A DNA stretch of 64,000 bases from Arthrobacter sp. H35-D1 (GTDB taxonomy: Bacteria > Actinomycetota > Actinomycetes > Actinomycetales > Micrococcaceae): NCBI RefSeq assembly GCF_030063185.1, contig NZ_JASISP010000001.1, positions 539,096 through 603,095 on the forward strand, given 5' to 3'. The notes beneath the pieces are model-generated. The model made no database searches. It saw only the letters and a list, made by a program, of their open reading frames with translations, and was not told the DNA's origin. The translations under genes and the position numbers were made by a program. This document shows, in pieces, positions 45,184 through 53,730 of the stretch. Positions within the stretch are counted from its first letter, which is position 1. The number at the start of each line of letters is the position of its first letter.

Positions 45184-46205
45184 TGACTCTGACCAAGGAA
45201 GATGCGCAATCCGCCAGGATTGCCAGCAATAAAAAATCGGAGCTCAACACCCGGATCCGGGCCAGCTTCCAGCAGCTGCTGGCATTCGCCAGTTTGTTGG
45301 CGTTGGTGCTGTTCTTCTCCGTGGCCAGTTCGAACTTCCTCCAGGCCGCAAACCTCTCGAATATCCTTCTTTCCACGGTCGTCACGGGCCTGCTGGCGTT
45401 GGGCACCACGTTCGTCATTATCACCGGCGGCATCGACTTGTCCATCGGAACGGGCATGACCCTGTGTTCGGTGATGACGGCATACTTCATGACCCAGCTG
45501 GGTCTGCCCATGATTTTGGGTGTGATCGGCGGCGTGCTGTTTGGGGCGCTGATTGGTTGCACCAACGGCTTCTTCGTTGCGGTGTTGAAGATTCCCTCAT
45601 TCATTGCCACGCTGGCCATGATGATGGTTGCCGCCGGTCTGGCCCTTGTCATCTCCGGCACGAAGCCCATCTACACCAACGAAGTTGAAGGCTTCCAGTC
45701 GATCTTTGCTCTCGGCAAGTCGATCCCGGGACTGGTAATACCCAACGCCGTGTTCATCCTGTTCGCTGCAGCCATCGTGGCAGGTGTGGTGCTGTCCAAG
45801 ACCGTCCTTGGCCGCTACACGTACTCCATCGGGAGCAACATGCAGGCAACTGCCCTCTCCGGTGTCAACGTGACCAAGTGGACAGTGATGATCTACACGT
45901 TTGCCGGCGCGTTCACCGGGTTGGCCGGCGTTATCGCCGCTGCCCGTCTCAACTCGGCCCAGCCCGCAGGTGGGATGGGCCTGGAACTTCAGGCGATTGC
46001 CGCCGTCGTTATTGGTGGAACATCACTGGCCGGAGGCAAAGGCTCAATTATCGGCACCGTCATTGGCGCGCTGATCATGTCAGTGCTGACCAATGGCCTG
46101 TCCATCATGTCGATCCCGCAGGAATGGCAACAGGTTGCCGTCGGCGTGGTCATCATCCTCGCCGTTTACCTGGACATGGTGCGACGCAAGAAAACAACCC
46201 AATAG
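45183..46205 (+). CDS. Sugar ABC transporter permease (RbsC-like)
   Basis: The 340-residue CUT2 permease has about ten hydrophobic segments, with the family motifs TFVIITGGIDLSIGTGM, GCTNGFFVAVLKIPSFIATLAMM and AVVIGGTSLAGGKGSIIGT. The start ATG 45183 overlaps the ATPase stop. Only one permease gene is present, so it likely forms a homodimer, as in ribose transport. Confidence 0.93.
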   Translation: MTLTKEDAQSARIASNKKSELNTRIRASFQQLLAFASLLALVLFFSVASSNFLQAANLSNILLSTVVTGLLALGTTFVIITGGIDLSIGTGMTLCSVMTAYFMTQLGLPMILGVIGGVLFGALIGCTNGFFVAVLKIPSFIATLAMMMVAAGLALVISGTKPIYTNEVEGFQSIFALGKSIPGLVIPNAVFILFAAAIVAGVVLSKTVLGRYTYSIGSNMQATALSGVNVTKWTVMIYTFAGAFTGLAGVIAAARLNSAQPAGGMGLELQAIAAVVIGGTSLAGGKGSIIGTVIGALIMSVLTNGLSIMSIPQEWQQVAVGVVIILAVYLDMVRRKKTTQ

Positions 46206-46269
46206 ATACCCCAAAACTGCGATTCCCGCAACAGATTTGTCAACGCGTTTATACAAAGGAGTTAGACCC

Positions 46270-47298
46270 ATGCAAAGAAGAAAATTTCTCGCCCTGGCGT
46301 CGGTAGCGGCACTGTCCCTGGGCCTTGCAGCCTGTGACACTGAGACGGATGCGCCTGCCGCTGATGGCGCCGGCGACAGCGGCAAGACATACATCGCCGT
46401 CGTCTCCAAGGGCTTCCAGCACCAGTTCTGGCAGTCAGTCAAGCAGGGCGCGGAGAAGGCAGCCAAGGAATTCGACGTGGAAATCTCCTTCGAAGGCCCC
46501 GACAAGGAAACCAACGTTCAGCAGCAGATGGACCAGCTGAACAACGCCATGGCCAAGAACCCCCAGGCGCTGGCACTTGCCGCATTGGACTCCAAGGCCG
46601 CTGAAGGCGTGCTGCAGGATGCCAAGGCCAAGAACATCCCCGTCATTGCCTTTGACTCCGGCGTCGATTCGGACGTCCCGCTGGCCACAGCCTCCACGGA
46701 CAACAAGGCCGCTGCCGCCGAGGCTGCAAAGCACATGGCGGAGCTGCTGGGAAATAAGGGAGAGGTCGGCATCATTGGCCACTCCCAGACGGCCACCTCA
46801 GGCACCGACCGTCGCGACGGTTTCGTCGACTACATGAAGGAAAACGCTCCGGACATCAAGATCGTCGACATCCAGTACGCCGACGGCGACCAGGCCAAGT
46901 CCACCGACGCCGCCAAGGCCATGATGACGGCCAACCCGAACATGGCCGGCATGTATGGCACCAACGAAGGCGCAGCCATCGGTGTTGTCAATGCTGTCAA
47001 GGAGATGAGCAAGACCGGCAAGCTGGTCATTGTCGGCTTTGACTCCGGCAAGGCGCAGATGGACGCCATCAAGGACGGCCTCATGGCTGGCGCCGTCACC
47101 CAGAACCCCGTTGGCATCGGCTACGAGACCATCAAGGCCGCCGTTGCCGCCATCAAGGGCGAAAAGGTGGAGAAGGTCATCGACACCGGCTTCTACTGGT
47201 ACGACAAGGACAACATCGCCGATCCCGACATCGCTGCGGACCGGTTTTGTTTAATCTTCAGTTTGCCGGGCCGGGCGAGTTCCAGCGATCGTTTGTGA
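46270..47298 (+). CDS. Sugar ABC transporter substrate-binding lipoprotein
   Basis: Starting at ATG 46270 after AAGGAG, 342 residues. The signal peptide ends in a lipobox LAAC (about residue 22). The periplasmic-binding fold of the RbsB/LacI type follows (YIAVVSKGFQHQFWQSVKQGAEKAA, IGHSQTATSGTDRRDGF, IVGFDSGKAQMDAI). After DPDIAA the last 17 or so residues (DRFCLIFSLPG and on) are unlike family ends, suggesting a small indel near the stop. It is cell-surface-bound and probably binds L-fucose. Confidence 0.9.
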   Translation: MQRRKFLALASVAALSLGLAACDTETDAPAADGAGDSGKTYIAVVSKGFQHQFWQSVKQGAEKAAKEFDVEISFEGPDKETNVQQQMDQLNNAMAKNPQALALAALDSKAAEGVLQDAKAKNIPVIAFDSGVDSDVPLATASTDNKAAAAEAAKHMAELLGNKGEVGIIGHSQTATSGTDRRDGFVDYMKENAPDIKIVDIQYADGDQAKSTDAAKAMMTANPNMAGMYGTNEGAAIGVVNAVKEMSKTGKLVIVGFDSGKAQMDAIKDGLMAGAVTQNPVGIGYETIKAAVAAIKGEKVEKVIDTGFYWYDKDNIADPDIAADRFCLIFSLPGRASSSDRL

Positions 47299-47386
47299 AG
47301 CACGACGACGGACAGCACCCCTGTTGCTGCGTGCCAGCCACAGGCAGGCCGGGCGGAGAAGCTGCCCAGCTCTTTTAGTGGTCGCT

Positions 47387-47491
47387 GAGATCGCGTCTGG
47401 GCCGTCCCGACCGCGTCTGGCCCGCCTGCCAGCTGTTGGGCAACGGCGGACTCGCGGTTGCGGAGCGATCATGTGGCGCAGGCGCGGTCTC
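47387..47491. repeat. Further copies of the GAGACCGCG(C/T)CT intergenic motif
   Basis: Direct copies begin at 47387 (GAGATCGCGTCTGGGCC) and 47408 (CGACCGCGTCTGGCC). An inverted copy is at 47475-47491 (complement GAGACCGCGCCTGCGCC). They fill much of the 243-bp gap between the binding-protein gene and the FadR-type regulator. The motif matches the cluster at 20685-20826. Confidence 0.55.
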
Positions 47492-47541
47492 GGTGACGAC
47501 TAACAGCAGGGAACTCGGGCGGGTAGTGCGTATGGAGCGGC

Positions 47542-48213
47542 TTAAAGCGCCTGGCGAAGCCAGTGCTCCACTCCACTGATGTGGACAGTCACCAAGGACC
47601 TGGCGAGTTCGGCATCGCCGCGTTCCAACGCTTCGATGATGGCCGTATGCTCCGAGAGGGTGCGATCCACGGCTTTCTCTTGGGTGAGGCCGCGCCAGAT
47701 GCGGGCGCGGACAGTACTGCTGGAGAGAGAGTCCAGCACGCTGGTCAAATACGAGTTGTTGGCAGCTGCCGTGATGAGTTGGTGGAACACGAGATCGTGC
47801 TGAACCAAGGATTCAACGCTGGTTTGCTCATCAATATTGTCCATGGTGGCACGCAGGGCGACAATTTCCTGCGGCGTGATGCGAGCGGCTGCCGTGGCTG
47901 CGGCCGCAGGTTCAAGCATGCGGCGCACCTCAAAGATCTCCAGGATGGTCTCATCCTGGTGCAGGTCCACGATGAACGTCATGGCCTCCGTGAGGAGCTT
48001 CGGTTCCAGACTGGTCACGTAGGTCCCGTCACCGCGGCGCACGTCGAGCACGCGGATGATTTCCAGTGCCTTGACGGCCTCGCGCAGCGAACTGCGGGAG
48101 AGGCCAAGCTTCTCGCTAAGCTCCTTCTCAGGCGGCAGACGATCCCCGGCGGAGAGCTCTCCGGAGATGATCATGTCCTTGATCTTGGTGATTGCTTCGT
48201 CAGTTACGGCCAT
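47542..48213 (-). CDS. FadR-type GntR regulator of the fucose/lactate block
   Basis: The 223-residue protein has an N-terminal winged HTH (residues about 5-70: IISGELSAGDRLPPEKELSEKLGLSRSSLREAVKAL) and a C-terminal FCD ligand domain with the metal-binding pattern (RRMLEPAAAATAA, HDLVFHQLITAAAN, EHTAIIEALERGD). It lies between the transporter and the secreted fucosidase and is the only regulator in the block, so it is the likely binder of the CATCSGATG dyads. A degenerate half-site lies 12 bp before its start. The effector may be a fucose intermediate or L-lactate (inference). Confidence 0.92.
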   Translation of the reverse strand: MAVTDEAITKIKDMIISGELSAGDRLPPEKELSEKLGLSRSSLREAVKALEIIRVLDVRRGDGTYVTSLEPKLLTEAMTFIVDLHQDETILEIFEVRRMLEPAAAATAAARITPQEIVALRATMDNIDEQTSVESLVQHDLVFHQLITAAANNSYLTSVLDSLSSSTVRARIWRGLTQEKAVDRTLSEHTAIIEALERGDAELARSLVTVHISGVEHWLRQAL

Positions 48214-48224
48214 GACTACAGTCT

Positions 48225-48239
48225 ATTGGTCTGATGTTT
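48225..48239. promoter_or_regulatory. Degenerate operator half-site upstream of the FadR-type gene
   Basis: On the minus strand this reads AAACATC-A-GACCAAT: one perfect half of the fucose-regulon dyad joined to a poor second half. Its position directly before the regulator start suggests weak autoregulation. Confidence 0.45.
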
Positions 48240-48325
48240 GTTTCGCGGCTGTGATGCCGCAAAAAACAAAGGTGTGTTCGTCCGTTTGCGCCTGTAAAGC
48301 GAGCTGATCAGCGTCCGGTTAACCA

Positions 48326-48360
48326 GCTGTGCCCGGCACCAACAAGGAACCGGGCACAGC
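48326..48360. terminator. Hairpin terminator downstream of the secreted fucosidase gene
   Basis: GCTGTGCCCGG (48326-48336) and CCGGGCACAGC (48350-48360) form a perfect 11-bp stem with a 13-nt loop. It lies 29 bp past the stop of the large minus-strand gene and just upstream of the regulator promoter. Confidence 0.72.
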
Positions 48361-48389
48361 CTCTATTTAGTTATTGGATTGCGGCCTGA

Positions 48390-51300
48390 TCAGGCGCGTT
48401 TGCCGCGGCGGCGAGCCATCACGACCGCTGATCCACCGGCGAGCAGCAGCATCAAGGCCAAGAGCAGGCCTGGTGTGGTGCTGGCGCCCGTGTTGGCCAG
48501 ATCGTCGTCCGTCGTGCCCGGTGCGGGACTGTCCGGCGCAGGCTTGTCCGCTGCCGGCGTGCTGGCGGAAGCAGTTGCCGACGGGCTGGATGTTGCCGTG
48601 CTGGTCGAGTTGCCGGCAGCGGTCACCGTCAAGGCGAGGCTGACTTCAGCACTTTCACCGGAGGTGTCGGTGCCGGCGATGACCACCGTATGTGAACCAG
48701 CCGGAACATCGGCCGGCACTGTGGCGGTGAGCTTTACCGTTCCATCGTCCGCGACGGTGGAGGTGCCCAGTTCAACAGCATCCGAATGTAACGTGAACGT
48801 GGCGGTGCTGCCCGGCTTGAAATTGTCACCAGTAATTGTCAGGTCGGCACCGGCCGCCACTGTTGCCGCACTCAAGGTGCCCGAAGGCTCATCCCCAGCG
48901 GGTGCCGTGGTTGGCGGAGCAGTCGGTTCACCAGTTGGTTCCCCCGTCGGCGGTGCCGTGTTTGTCGGCGTCGGTGTGGGTGTCGGTGTTGGCGTTGCTG
49001 CCGCTTCGACTTTCAGTGCAGCTGAAGCTGTCTTCTCCCCCTGCGTTGCCACAATAATGAAATCTCCGGCACTTGTGTCTGCTGGAATCGTGACGGTCAA
49101 AGTGGCACTGCCTTCGGCATCGGCGGTTGCCTTGCCCAAGTTGACTGCACCGGGGCGCAATTCAATAGTGATTTCTTGTCCAGGGGTGAAACCAGCCAAA
49201 TCAAGCTTGCTGGTTTTGCCGGCGGTGACGGTGTCTGCATCAACGGCAACGGTGGGAGTGGCAGGTGCCATATTCCCGTCAACAACCCAGCCTTGGTCGG
49301 CGCGCTTGGCGAAGTTATCCGCCAAGGACTTTCCACCGATCAATGCCGGTGTGCCGTCTCCGTAGGTGGTGACGGTGATGGGTGCATCATCGGTGCCGTA
49401 GCCCCAGAACGGGGTGTCGGATGCTGCACAGTCGGTGCCGGCCTTGAAATGAATGGTTGCACCCGAGGCGATTTCCGTTTGACGGAACTGTTCCATGGAG
49501 TTGAATGGACGGTCCTGTGTGCCGACTCCGGCAACAGGTGCTTCGCAGTCGACGTAAAGGTCCATGACGGGTGCCGGAGCAGTGGCCAATGTTCCGTACA
49601 ACGAAACGTTCGCGAAGAACGCAGGGGTGCGGGTGCCCACCACCGTGACACGGAATTCCTGTGCAGTGGTGGTGTTGAACTTCAGGATGCGCAGCACGCC
49701 GACGGTGCCGGCTTCGGCGACCTTGGCCCATGCGCCGTTGACCTTCGCTTCAACAAGGAACCCGTCCACGTTCTGTCCGTGGTCCAAGACGTCTTCGGAC
49801 AGGGCGATCCGGTCGATGGCCTTGGCTGAGCCCAAATCAATTTCAAAGCTGTCGCCCGCAGCCAGGCTTTGCGTTGCGGAGGAGCGGAAGTTGCCGTCGG
49901 TGAGCAGTGCCGAAGCTTCGCCGTTGACGGAAACGGGCAGGCCCAAAGCATGGTCCTGGGTAAACGCCTTGGCGCGTTCAGCGGTAAAGCCTTCCAGCGC
50001 CGAGGTGGACGACGGGGCGAACTTGCCCGTTGTGGTGGGCGGAACGTTGAGCAGCAGCACAGCGTTGCGTCCAGCTGACTCGTGGTATTTGGTCAGCATG
50101 GCGCTCGGTGACTTTGGTGCGTCATTCGGGTGGGCAAACCAGCCCTGGGTCAACTTCATGTCCGCTTCGCCAGGCCACCAATGCAAGTTGTTGGCTCCGC
50201 CGTTTTTGACAGCTGTCAGCATCGACTCGGTGGAACCGAGGTTCTGGTTGCCATCCGGGGTGAGAGGCGAGATCTTGCCGCCGTCGTCCGGTGTTTTGAC
50301 CGGAAGAACGCCCCACTCATTGTCACGGGCCGTTCCCTGCTCGTTGCCAATCCACTTGATGTCATTGCCGCCGACAGCCACCAGAGCATGGGGCTGCAGC
50401 TTGGAGATCATGTCGTAGAAGGCGGGGTAGTCGTATGTTTCGTGCTTTTCCGTGTTGCCTTGGGCGCCGTCAAACCAAACCTCGTCGACCTGGCCGTACT
50501 GGGTGAGAATTTCATAGAGCGTGTTCAAGAAGAATGCACCGTAGTCGGTTGCCTCGTACTTGAACTGGGGAAGGTCCTTGCCTGCACGGTCATCGCCTGC
50601 AACCAAGGTCGGGATGGTGCGCTCGCTCTTGGCGCTGCCGTTTCCGAAAACGCCGTCGACTTCCTGGTTGGAGTCGGCGGGGGACATGTACAGGCCCACT
50701 TTCATGCCGTACTTGTGCGCTGCATCGGTGAATTCCTTCACCACATCGCCCTTGCCGTCCTTCCACGGTGAGGAGGCCACTGTGTAGTCGGTGTAGCGCG
50801 AAGGGAAGGACATGAAGCCGTCGTGGTGCTTGACTGTCAAGACCGCGTAGCGGAATCCATTGTCACGCAAAGTTTTTACCCAGCTGTCGGCGTCAAAATC
50901 CGTGGGATCAAAGCGGGCGGGATCCTCGGTGCCGTGGCCCCATTCCTGGTTGTAGAAAGTGTTGATGCCAAAGTGAACGAAGGCCGTTTGGCGCGATTCC
51001 TGCCATTCGAGCTGGGCAAGCGTGGGTCGAACCAGAGCGGACTTGGCCAGAATGTTGGCTTCGCAATCACCCGTGCTGACAGAGACGTAGTTGGCCGGAT
51101 CTACCAGCAGCGGCTCGCACACCTCGGGCTCGCCCGGGGCCAGCTCCTGGTATTTGATGGCGGCAGCGTCGTAGCCGGCTGTCAGGGCCGCAAAACGGGT
51201 CTTGTCCAGTGATCCCTTGAAAGCCCTGTCGTTCGCGGCTGCCTTGACTTCGGCACCAAAGCTGACCGTGGTTGCCGCACCTGCGTTCTTGACTGCCTGG

Positions 51301-52616
51301 GCGCCCGTGACGGGGGTTAGCAGCGTCCCGTCCAGACCGGCGACAAGCTCGGCGGAGCCGTCTTCGTTCGGCACGTACGCCATGGAGAAGATGTGCGGCT
51401 TGTTCACCTCGGGAACGGGAATCGACTCGGAGACCGTCTTCCAAGAACCGCTGGCGTTGGAGCTGAAGCCGTATTCGAAGCCATTGCCGCTGCTCGTGTA
51501 GCGTGCAAACAAGTTGCCGCCCACAGCAATTACGGTTCCCTGCTTCACCTGGCCTTCCGACGGGGTGAAGACAGCTTCAGCGACAAATCCATTGTCCAGC
51601 TTCGTGGCGCCAAGCGGGAAGTCTGCGGCAGTAAAGTCCAAGCCCTCCCCGGCAGCCTTCAGCGTGACTTTGCCATCAGCCATGGCCTCAGTGCCTGCGC
51701 GGCGGTTGAGCTCACCTGCGAGCACGTCGTTGCTGGCCGGGGTGTAGCTATTCCCGGTGAGGGTTCCAGTGTAGGAGACATCCAGCAGATCGGTCGAGGC
51801 CGGCAGTGGCTGGAATTCGAAGTCAGAGGAGTCGAAGGCCGCTGTTGTTTTGGCCAAGCGGAGGTCGCTCAACATGCCGCTGAAACCGCGGGTTGCACCC
51901 TGTGTGTTGACTTCATAACCAAAACCAAAAATAGACCCCAGGTCTGCACTGTTCTTCGCAGGAGCGGTGCCTGTCACGGTGGGCAGGACCACGCCGTCGA
52001 GCATGACCGTGAGCGTGGCACCTGAGGCGGTTGGCAAGTAGTGGAACGAGAGCGCGTGCTCTTGGTTCAAGGCCGGGTAAGGCACAGTTGCTTTGTTTGA
52101 CGTCCATTTCGATTCGGCAAGGGAATCGAAGCCGTAGCGAAGTTCATCTGCCTGTGCACGGATGTAGAAGTTGCCGCCCGCCGAAAAGATCGTGGACAAA
52201 TTGGAAGCGCTCGTGGGGGTGAACTTCACTTCCCCCAAGAATCCTTGGTCAGCCGTGTCGGTTCCGGTGGTCATGTCGGTGGGAGCATAGCGAATGCCTT
52301 GGGTGCCTCCGGCCAGCTTGACGCCTTGGAGGGGCACCTGCTCTTCATCGCCCTGGACACGGTTAAGTACACCGTGCATGATTTCATCGCCGGTGGTGGT
52401 GTAGGCGGTGGTGCCCACCAATGAACCATTGAAGCCCACGTTGAGCGAGTCGCTCGTGGCTGCCTGGGCGGCCAATGCAGGCACCAAAAGTGTGCCGATC
52501 AGGCCCGCAGTCGCCAAGCTGGCGAGAGCAGTGGTTTTCAGACGTTTCCTCGGCGAGTGCGGGGGCTGTTGCCGGCCTCCGCCGCTCGATTCAACGCCGG
52601 TACTGGGTAAAACCAT
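48390..52616 (-). CDS. Cell-wall-anchored multidomain GH29 alpha-L-fucosidase
   Basis: The 1408-residue protein starts at ATG 52616 after GGGAG. A signal peptide ends at about residue 52 (LAAQAA). Two repeated LamG/concanavalin-like domains (about 54-270 and 275-490) precede the GH29 domain (about 520-880; FVHFGINTFYNQEWGHG, VLTVKHHDGF, nucleophile D716 in VDEVWFDGA). A discoidin/F5-8-type domain follows (about 885-1010), then the start of a parallel beta-helix-like segment, two Ig/IPT-like repeats (VDADTVTAGKTSKLDLAGF; LSAATVAAGADLTITG), a PTPTPT linker and an LANTG sorting signal with a membrane segment and RRRGKR tail. It releases L-fucose from glycans at the cell surface. It is divergent from lutABC. 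Confidence 0.93.
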   Translation of the reverse strand: MVLPSTGVESSGGGRQQPPHSPRKRLKTTALASLATAGLIGTLLVPALAAQAATSDSLNVGFNGSLVGTTAYTTTGDEIMHGVLNRVQGDEEQVPLQGVKLAGGTQGIRYAPTDMTTGTDTADQGFLGEVKFTPTSASNLSTIFSAGGNFYIRAQADELRYGFDSLAESKWTSNKATVPYPALNQEHALSFHYLPTASGATLTVMLDGVVLPTVTGTAPAKNSADLGSIFGFGYEVNTQGATRGFSGMLSDLRLAKTTAAFDSSDFEFQPLPASTDLLDVSYTGTLTGNSYTPASNDVLAGELNRRAGTEAMADGKVTLKAAGEGLDFTAADFPLGATKLDNGFVAEAVFTPSEGQVKQGTVIAVGGNLFARYTSSGNGFEYGFSSNASGSWKTVSESIPVPEVNKPHIFSMAYVPNEDGSAELVAGLDGTLLTPVTGAQAVKNAGAATTVSFGAEVKAAANDRAFKGSLDKTRFAALTAGYDAAAIKYQELAPGEPEVCEPLLVDPANYVSVSTGDCEANILAKSALVRPTLAQLEWQESRQTAFVHFGINTFYNQEWGHGTEDPARFDPTDFDADSWVKTLRDNGFRYAVLTVKHHDGFMSFPSRYTDYTVASSPWKDGKGDVVKEFTDAAHKYGMKVGLYMSPADSNQEVDGVFGNGSAKSERTIPTLVAGDDRAGKDLPQFKYEATDYGAFFLNTLYEILTQYGQVDEVWFDGAQGNTEKHETYDYPAFYDMISKLQPHALVAVGGNDIKWIGNEQGTARDNEWGVLPVKTPDDGGKISPLTPDGNQNLGSTESMLTAVKNGGANNLHWWPGEADMKLTQGWFAHPNDAPKSPSAMLTKYHESAGRNAVLLLNVPPTTTGKFAPSSTSALEGFTAERAKAFTQDHALGLPVSVNGEASALLTDGNFRSSATQSLAAGDSFEIDLGSAKAIDRIALSEDVLDHGQNVDGFLVEAKVNGAWAKVAEAGTVGVLRILKFNTTTAQEFRVTVVGTRTPAFFANVSLYGTLATAPAPVMDLYVDCEAPVAGVGTQDRPFNSMEQFRQTEIASGATIHFKAGTDCAASDTPFWGYGTDDAPITVTTYGDGTPALIGGKSLADNFAKRADQGWVVDGNMAPATPTVAVDADTVTAGKTSKLDLAGFTPGQEITIELRPGAVNLGKATADAEGSATLTVTIPADTSAGDFIIVATQGEKTASAALKVEAAATPTPTPTPTPTNTAPPTGEPTGEPTAPPTTAPAGDEPSGTLSAATVAAGADLTITGDNFKPGSTATFTLHSDAVELGTSTVADDGTVKLTATVPADVPAGSHTVVIAGTDTSGESAEVSLALTVTAAGNSTSTATSSPSATASASTPAADKPAPDSPAPGTTDDDLANTGASTTPGLLLALMLLLAGGSAVVMARRRGKRA

Positions 52617-52693
52617 GAAATGAACACTCCCTTGTAGTCGTACTTCTCCGAGGCAGCATCCGAGTCAGACCAGCGAACTGACCACGCCCCATT

Positions 52694-52708
52694 AAACATC
52701 GGATGAAT
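52694..52708. promoter_or_regulatory. Fucose-regulon operator 3 (AAACATC-G-GATGAAT)
   Basis: This 7-1-7 dyad copy is 78 bp upstream of the secreted fucosidase start, in the 316-bp region shared with lutABC. The second half has two changes from GATGTTT. Confidence 0.65.
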
Positions 52709-52819
52709 ACATTTCAACCTAGTAGATATGATGCGAAAATGAGACTAGTGACACAATGTTACGGATATTATTCGGGGCATTGGCAGACAATCCAGCTGAA
52801 CTGTCGTTTTCGACTCTGG

Positions 52820-52834
52820 ATACATCGGATGTCC
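52820..52834. promoter_or_regulatory. Fucose-regulon operator 4 (ATACATC-G-GATGTCC)
   Basis: The dyad core TACATC-G-GATGT is intact, 98 bp upstream of lutA. Its presence suggests that lactate oxidation is controlled together with fucose breakdown. Confidence 0.65.
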
Positions 52835-52886
52835 GTCGTTGACAGCTGCAAGCCACGTTCAGAACGCGCCCGTGTGCTCCCTTGGG

Positions 52887-52903
52887 GTGTGGTCAGTCCA
52901 CAC
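52887..52903. promoter_or_regulatory. Dyad GTGTGG-TCAGT-CCACAC in the lutABC leader
   Basis: A perfect 6-bp inverted repeat with a 5-bp centre lies 29 bp before the lutA start. The TGGT...CCA core resembles sites of GntR-type lactate regulators such as LldR. It could be a second operator in the lut promoter. Confidence 0.5.
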
Positions 52904-52932
52904 AGGTCTATTTTTGCCCTAGAGTGGGCATC

Positions 52933-53730
52933 ATGAAAATTGCGCTTTTTGCCACGTGCATCGTTGATGCCATGTATCCGCGTACTGCCCAAGCGACAGT
53001 GGCCCTGTTGGAGCGTCTTGGCCACGAGGTTGTTTTCCCTACGGATCAGGCGTGCTGCGGGCAGATGCATGTGAATTCCGGCTATTTCAAAGAGGCGCGA
53101 ACGGTGGTAGCCAACCACGTGCGGGCCTTCGACACCGATGATTATGATGTCGCCGTGGCTCCTTCGGGCTCGTGTGTGGCGAGCGTGAAGCATCAGCACG
53201 AACTGGTGGCCCGACGCTGCGGGGATGCCGCCCTTGAAGAGCGGGCCGCCGTAGTGGGGGCCCGAACTTATGAACTTTCCCAGCTTTTGACAGATGTTTT
53301 GGGCATTACCAACGCCGCAGCCCAGCTGGGTTCGCACTTCCCGCACAAAGTCACGTACCATCCCAGCTGCCACGGAATGCGGCTGCTGCACCTAGAAGAC
53401 AGGCAACTGAATCTACTCAAAAGCGTGGGCGGCATTGAGATGGTTGAACTGCCCGAGGCCGATCAGTGCTGCGGCTTTGGAGGCACATTCTCCATGAAGA
53501 ACGCAGAGGTCTCCGCCGCCATGAATGAAGACAAGGCGGCAAATATTTGCGGCACCGGAGCCGAGCTGTGCTCCGGGGGCGACGCCAGCTGCCTGATGCA
53601 CATTGGCGGTGGACTGTCCCGGCAAGGAAGCCGTGTGGGTACGCTGCACTTCGCCGAGATCCTGGCCAGCACAATCGAGAACCCCGTTGCAGTCACCGGC
53701 GAGATTACTTTGGCAGGGAGCAAGCGATGA
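52933..53730 (+). CDS. lutA: LutA, (Fe-S)-binding L-lactate utilisation protein
   Basis: Starting at ATG 52933, 265 residues. It has two cysteine-rich CCG domains: DQACCGQMHVNSGY with CHG further on, and EADQCCGFGGTFSMK. These bind iron-sulfur clusters in the LutABC complex that oxidises L-lactate to pyruvate at the membrane. The upstream in-frame start would add residues unlike LutA. It overlaps lutB by ATGA. Confidence 0.94.
   Translation: MKIALFATCIVDAMYPRTAQATVALLERLGHEVVFPTDQACCGQMHVNSGYFKEARTVVANHVRAFDTDDYDVAVAPSGSCVASVKHQHELVARRCGDAALEERAAVVGARTYELSQLLTDVLGITNAAAQLGSHFPHKVTYHPSCHGMRLLHLEDRQLNLLKSVGGIEMVELPEADQCCGFGGTFSMKNAEVSAAMNEDKAANICGTGAELCSGGDASCLMHIGGGLSRQGSRVGTLHFAEILASTIENPVAVTGEITLAGSKR

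Noticed and set aside
48960..49010. GTGTGGGTGT-like repeat region that could be taken for a CRISPR or microsatellite element
   Set aside because: It only encodes the PTPTPT linker of the secreted fucosidase. No CRISPR array or cas gene is seen anywhere in the window.
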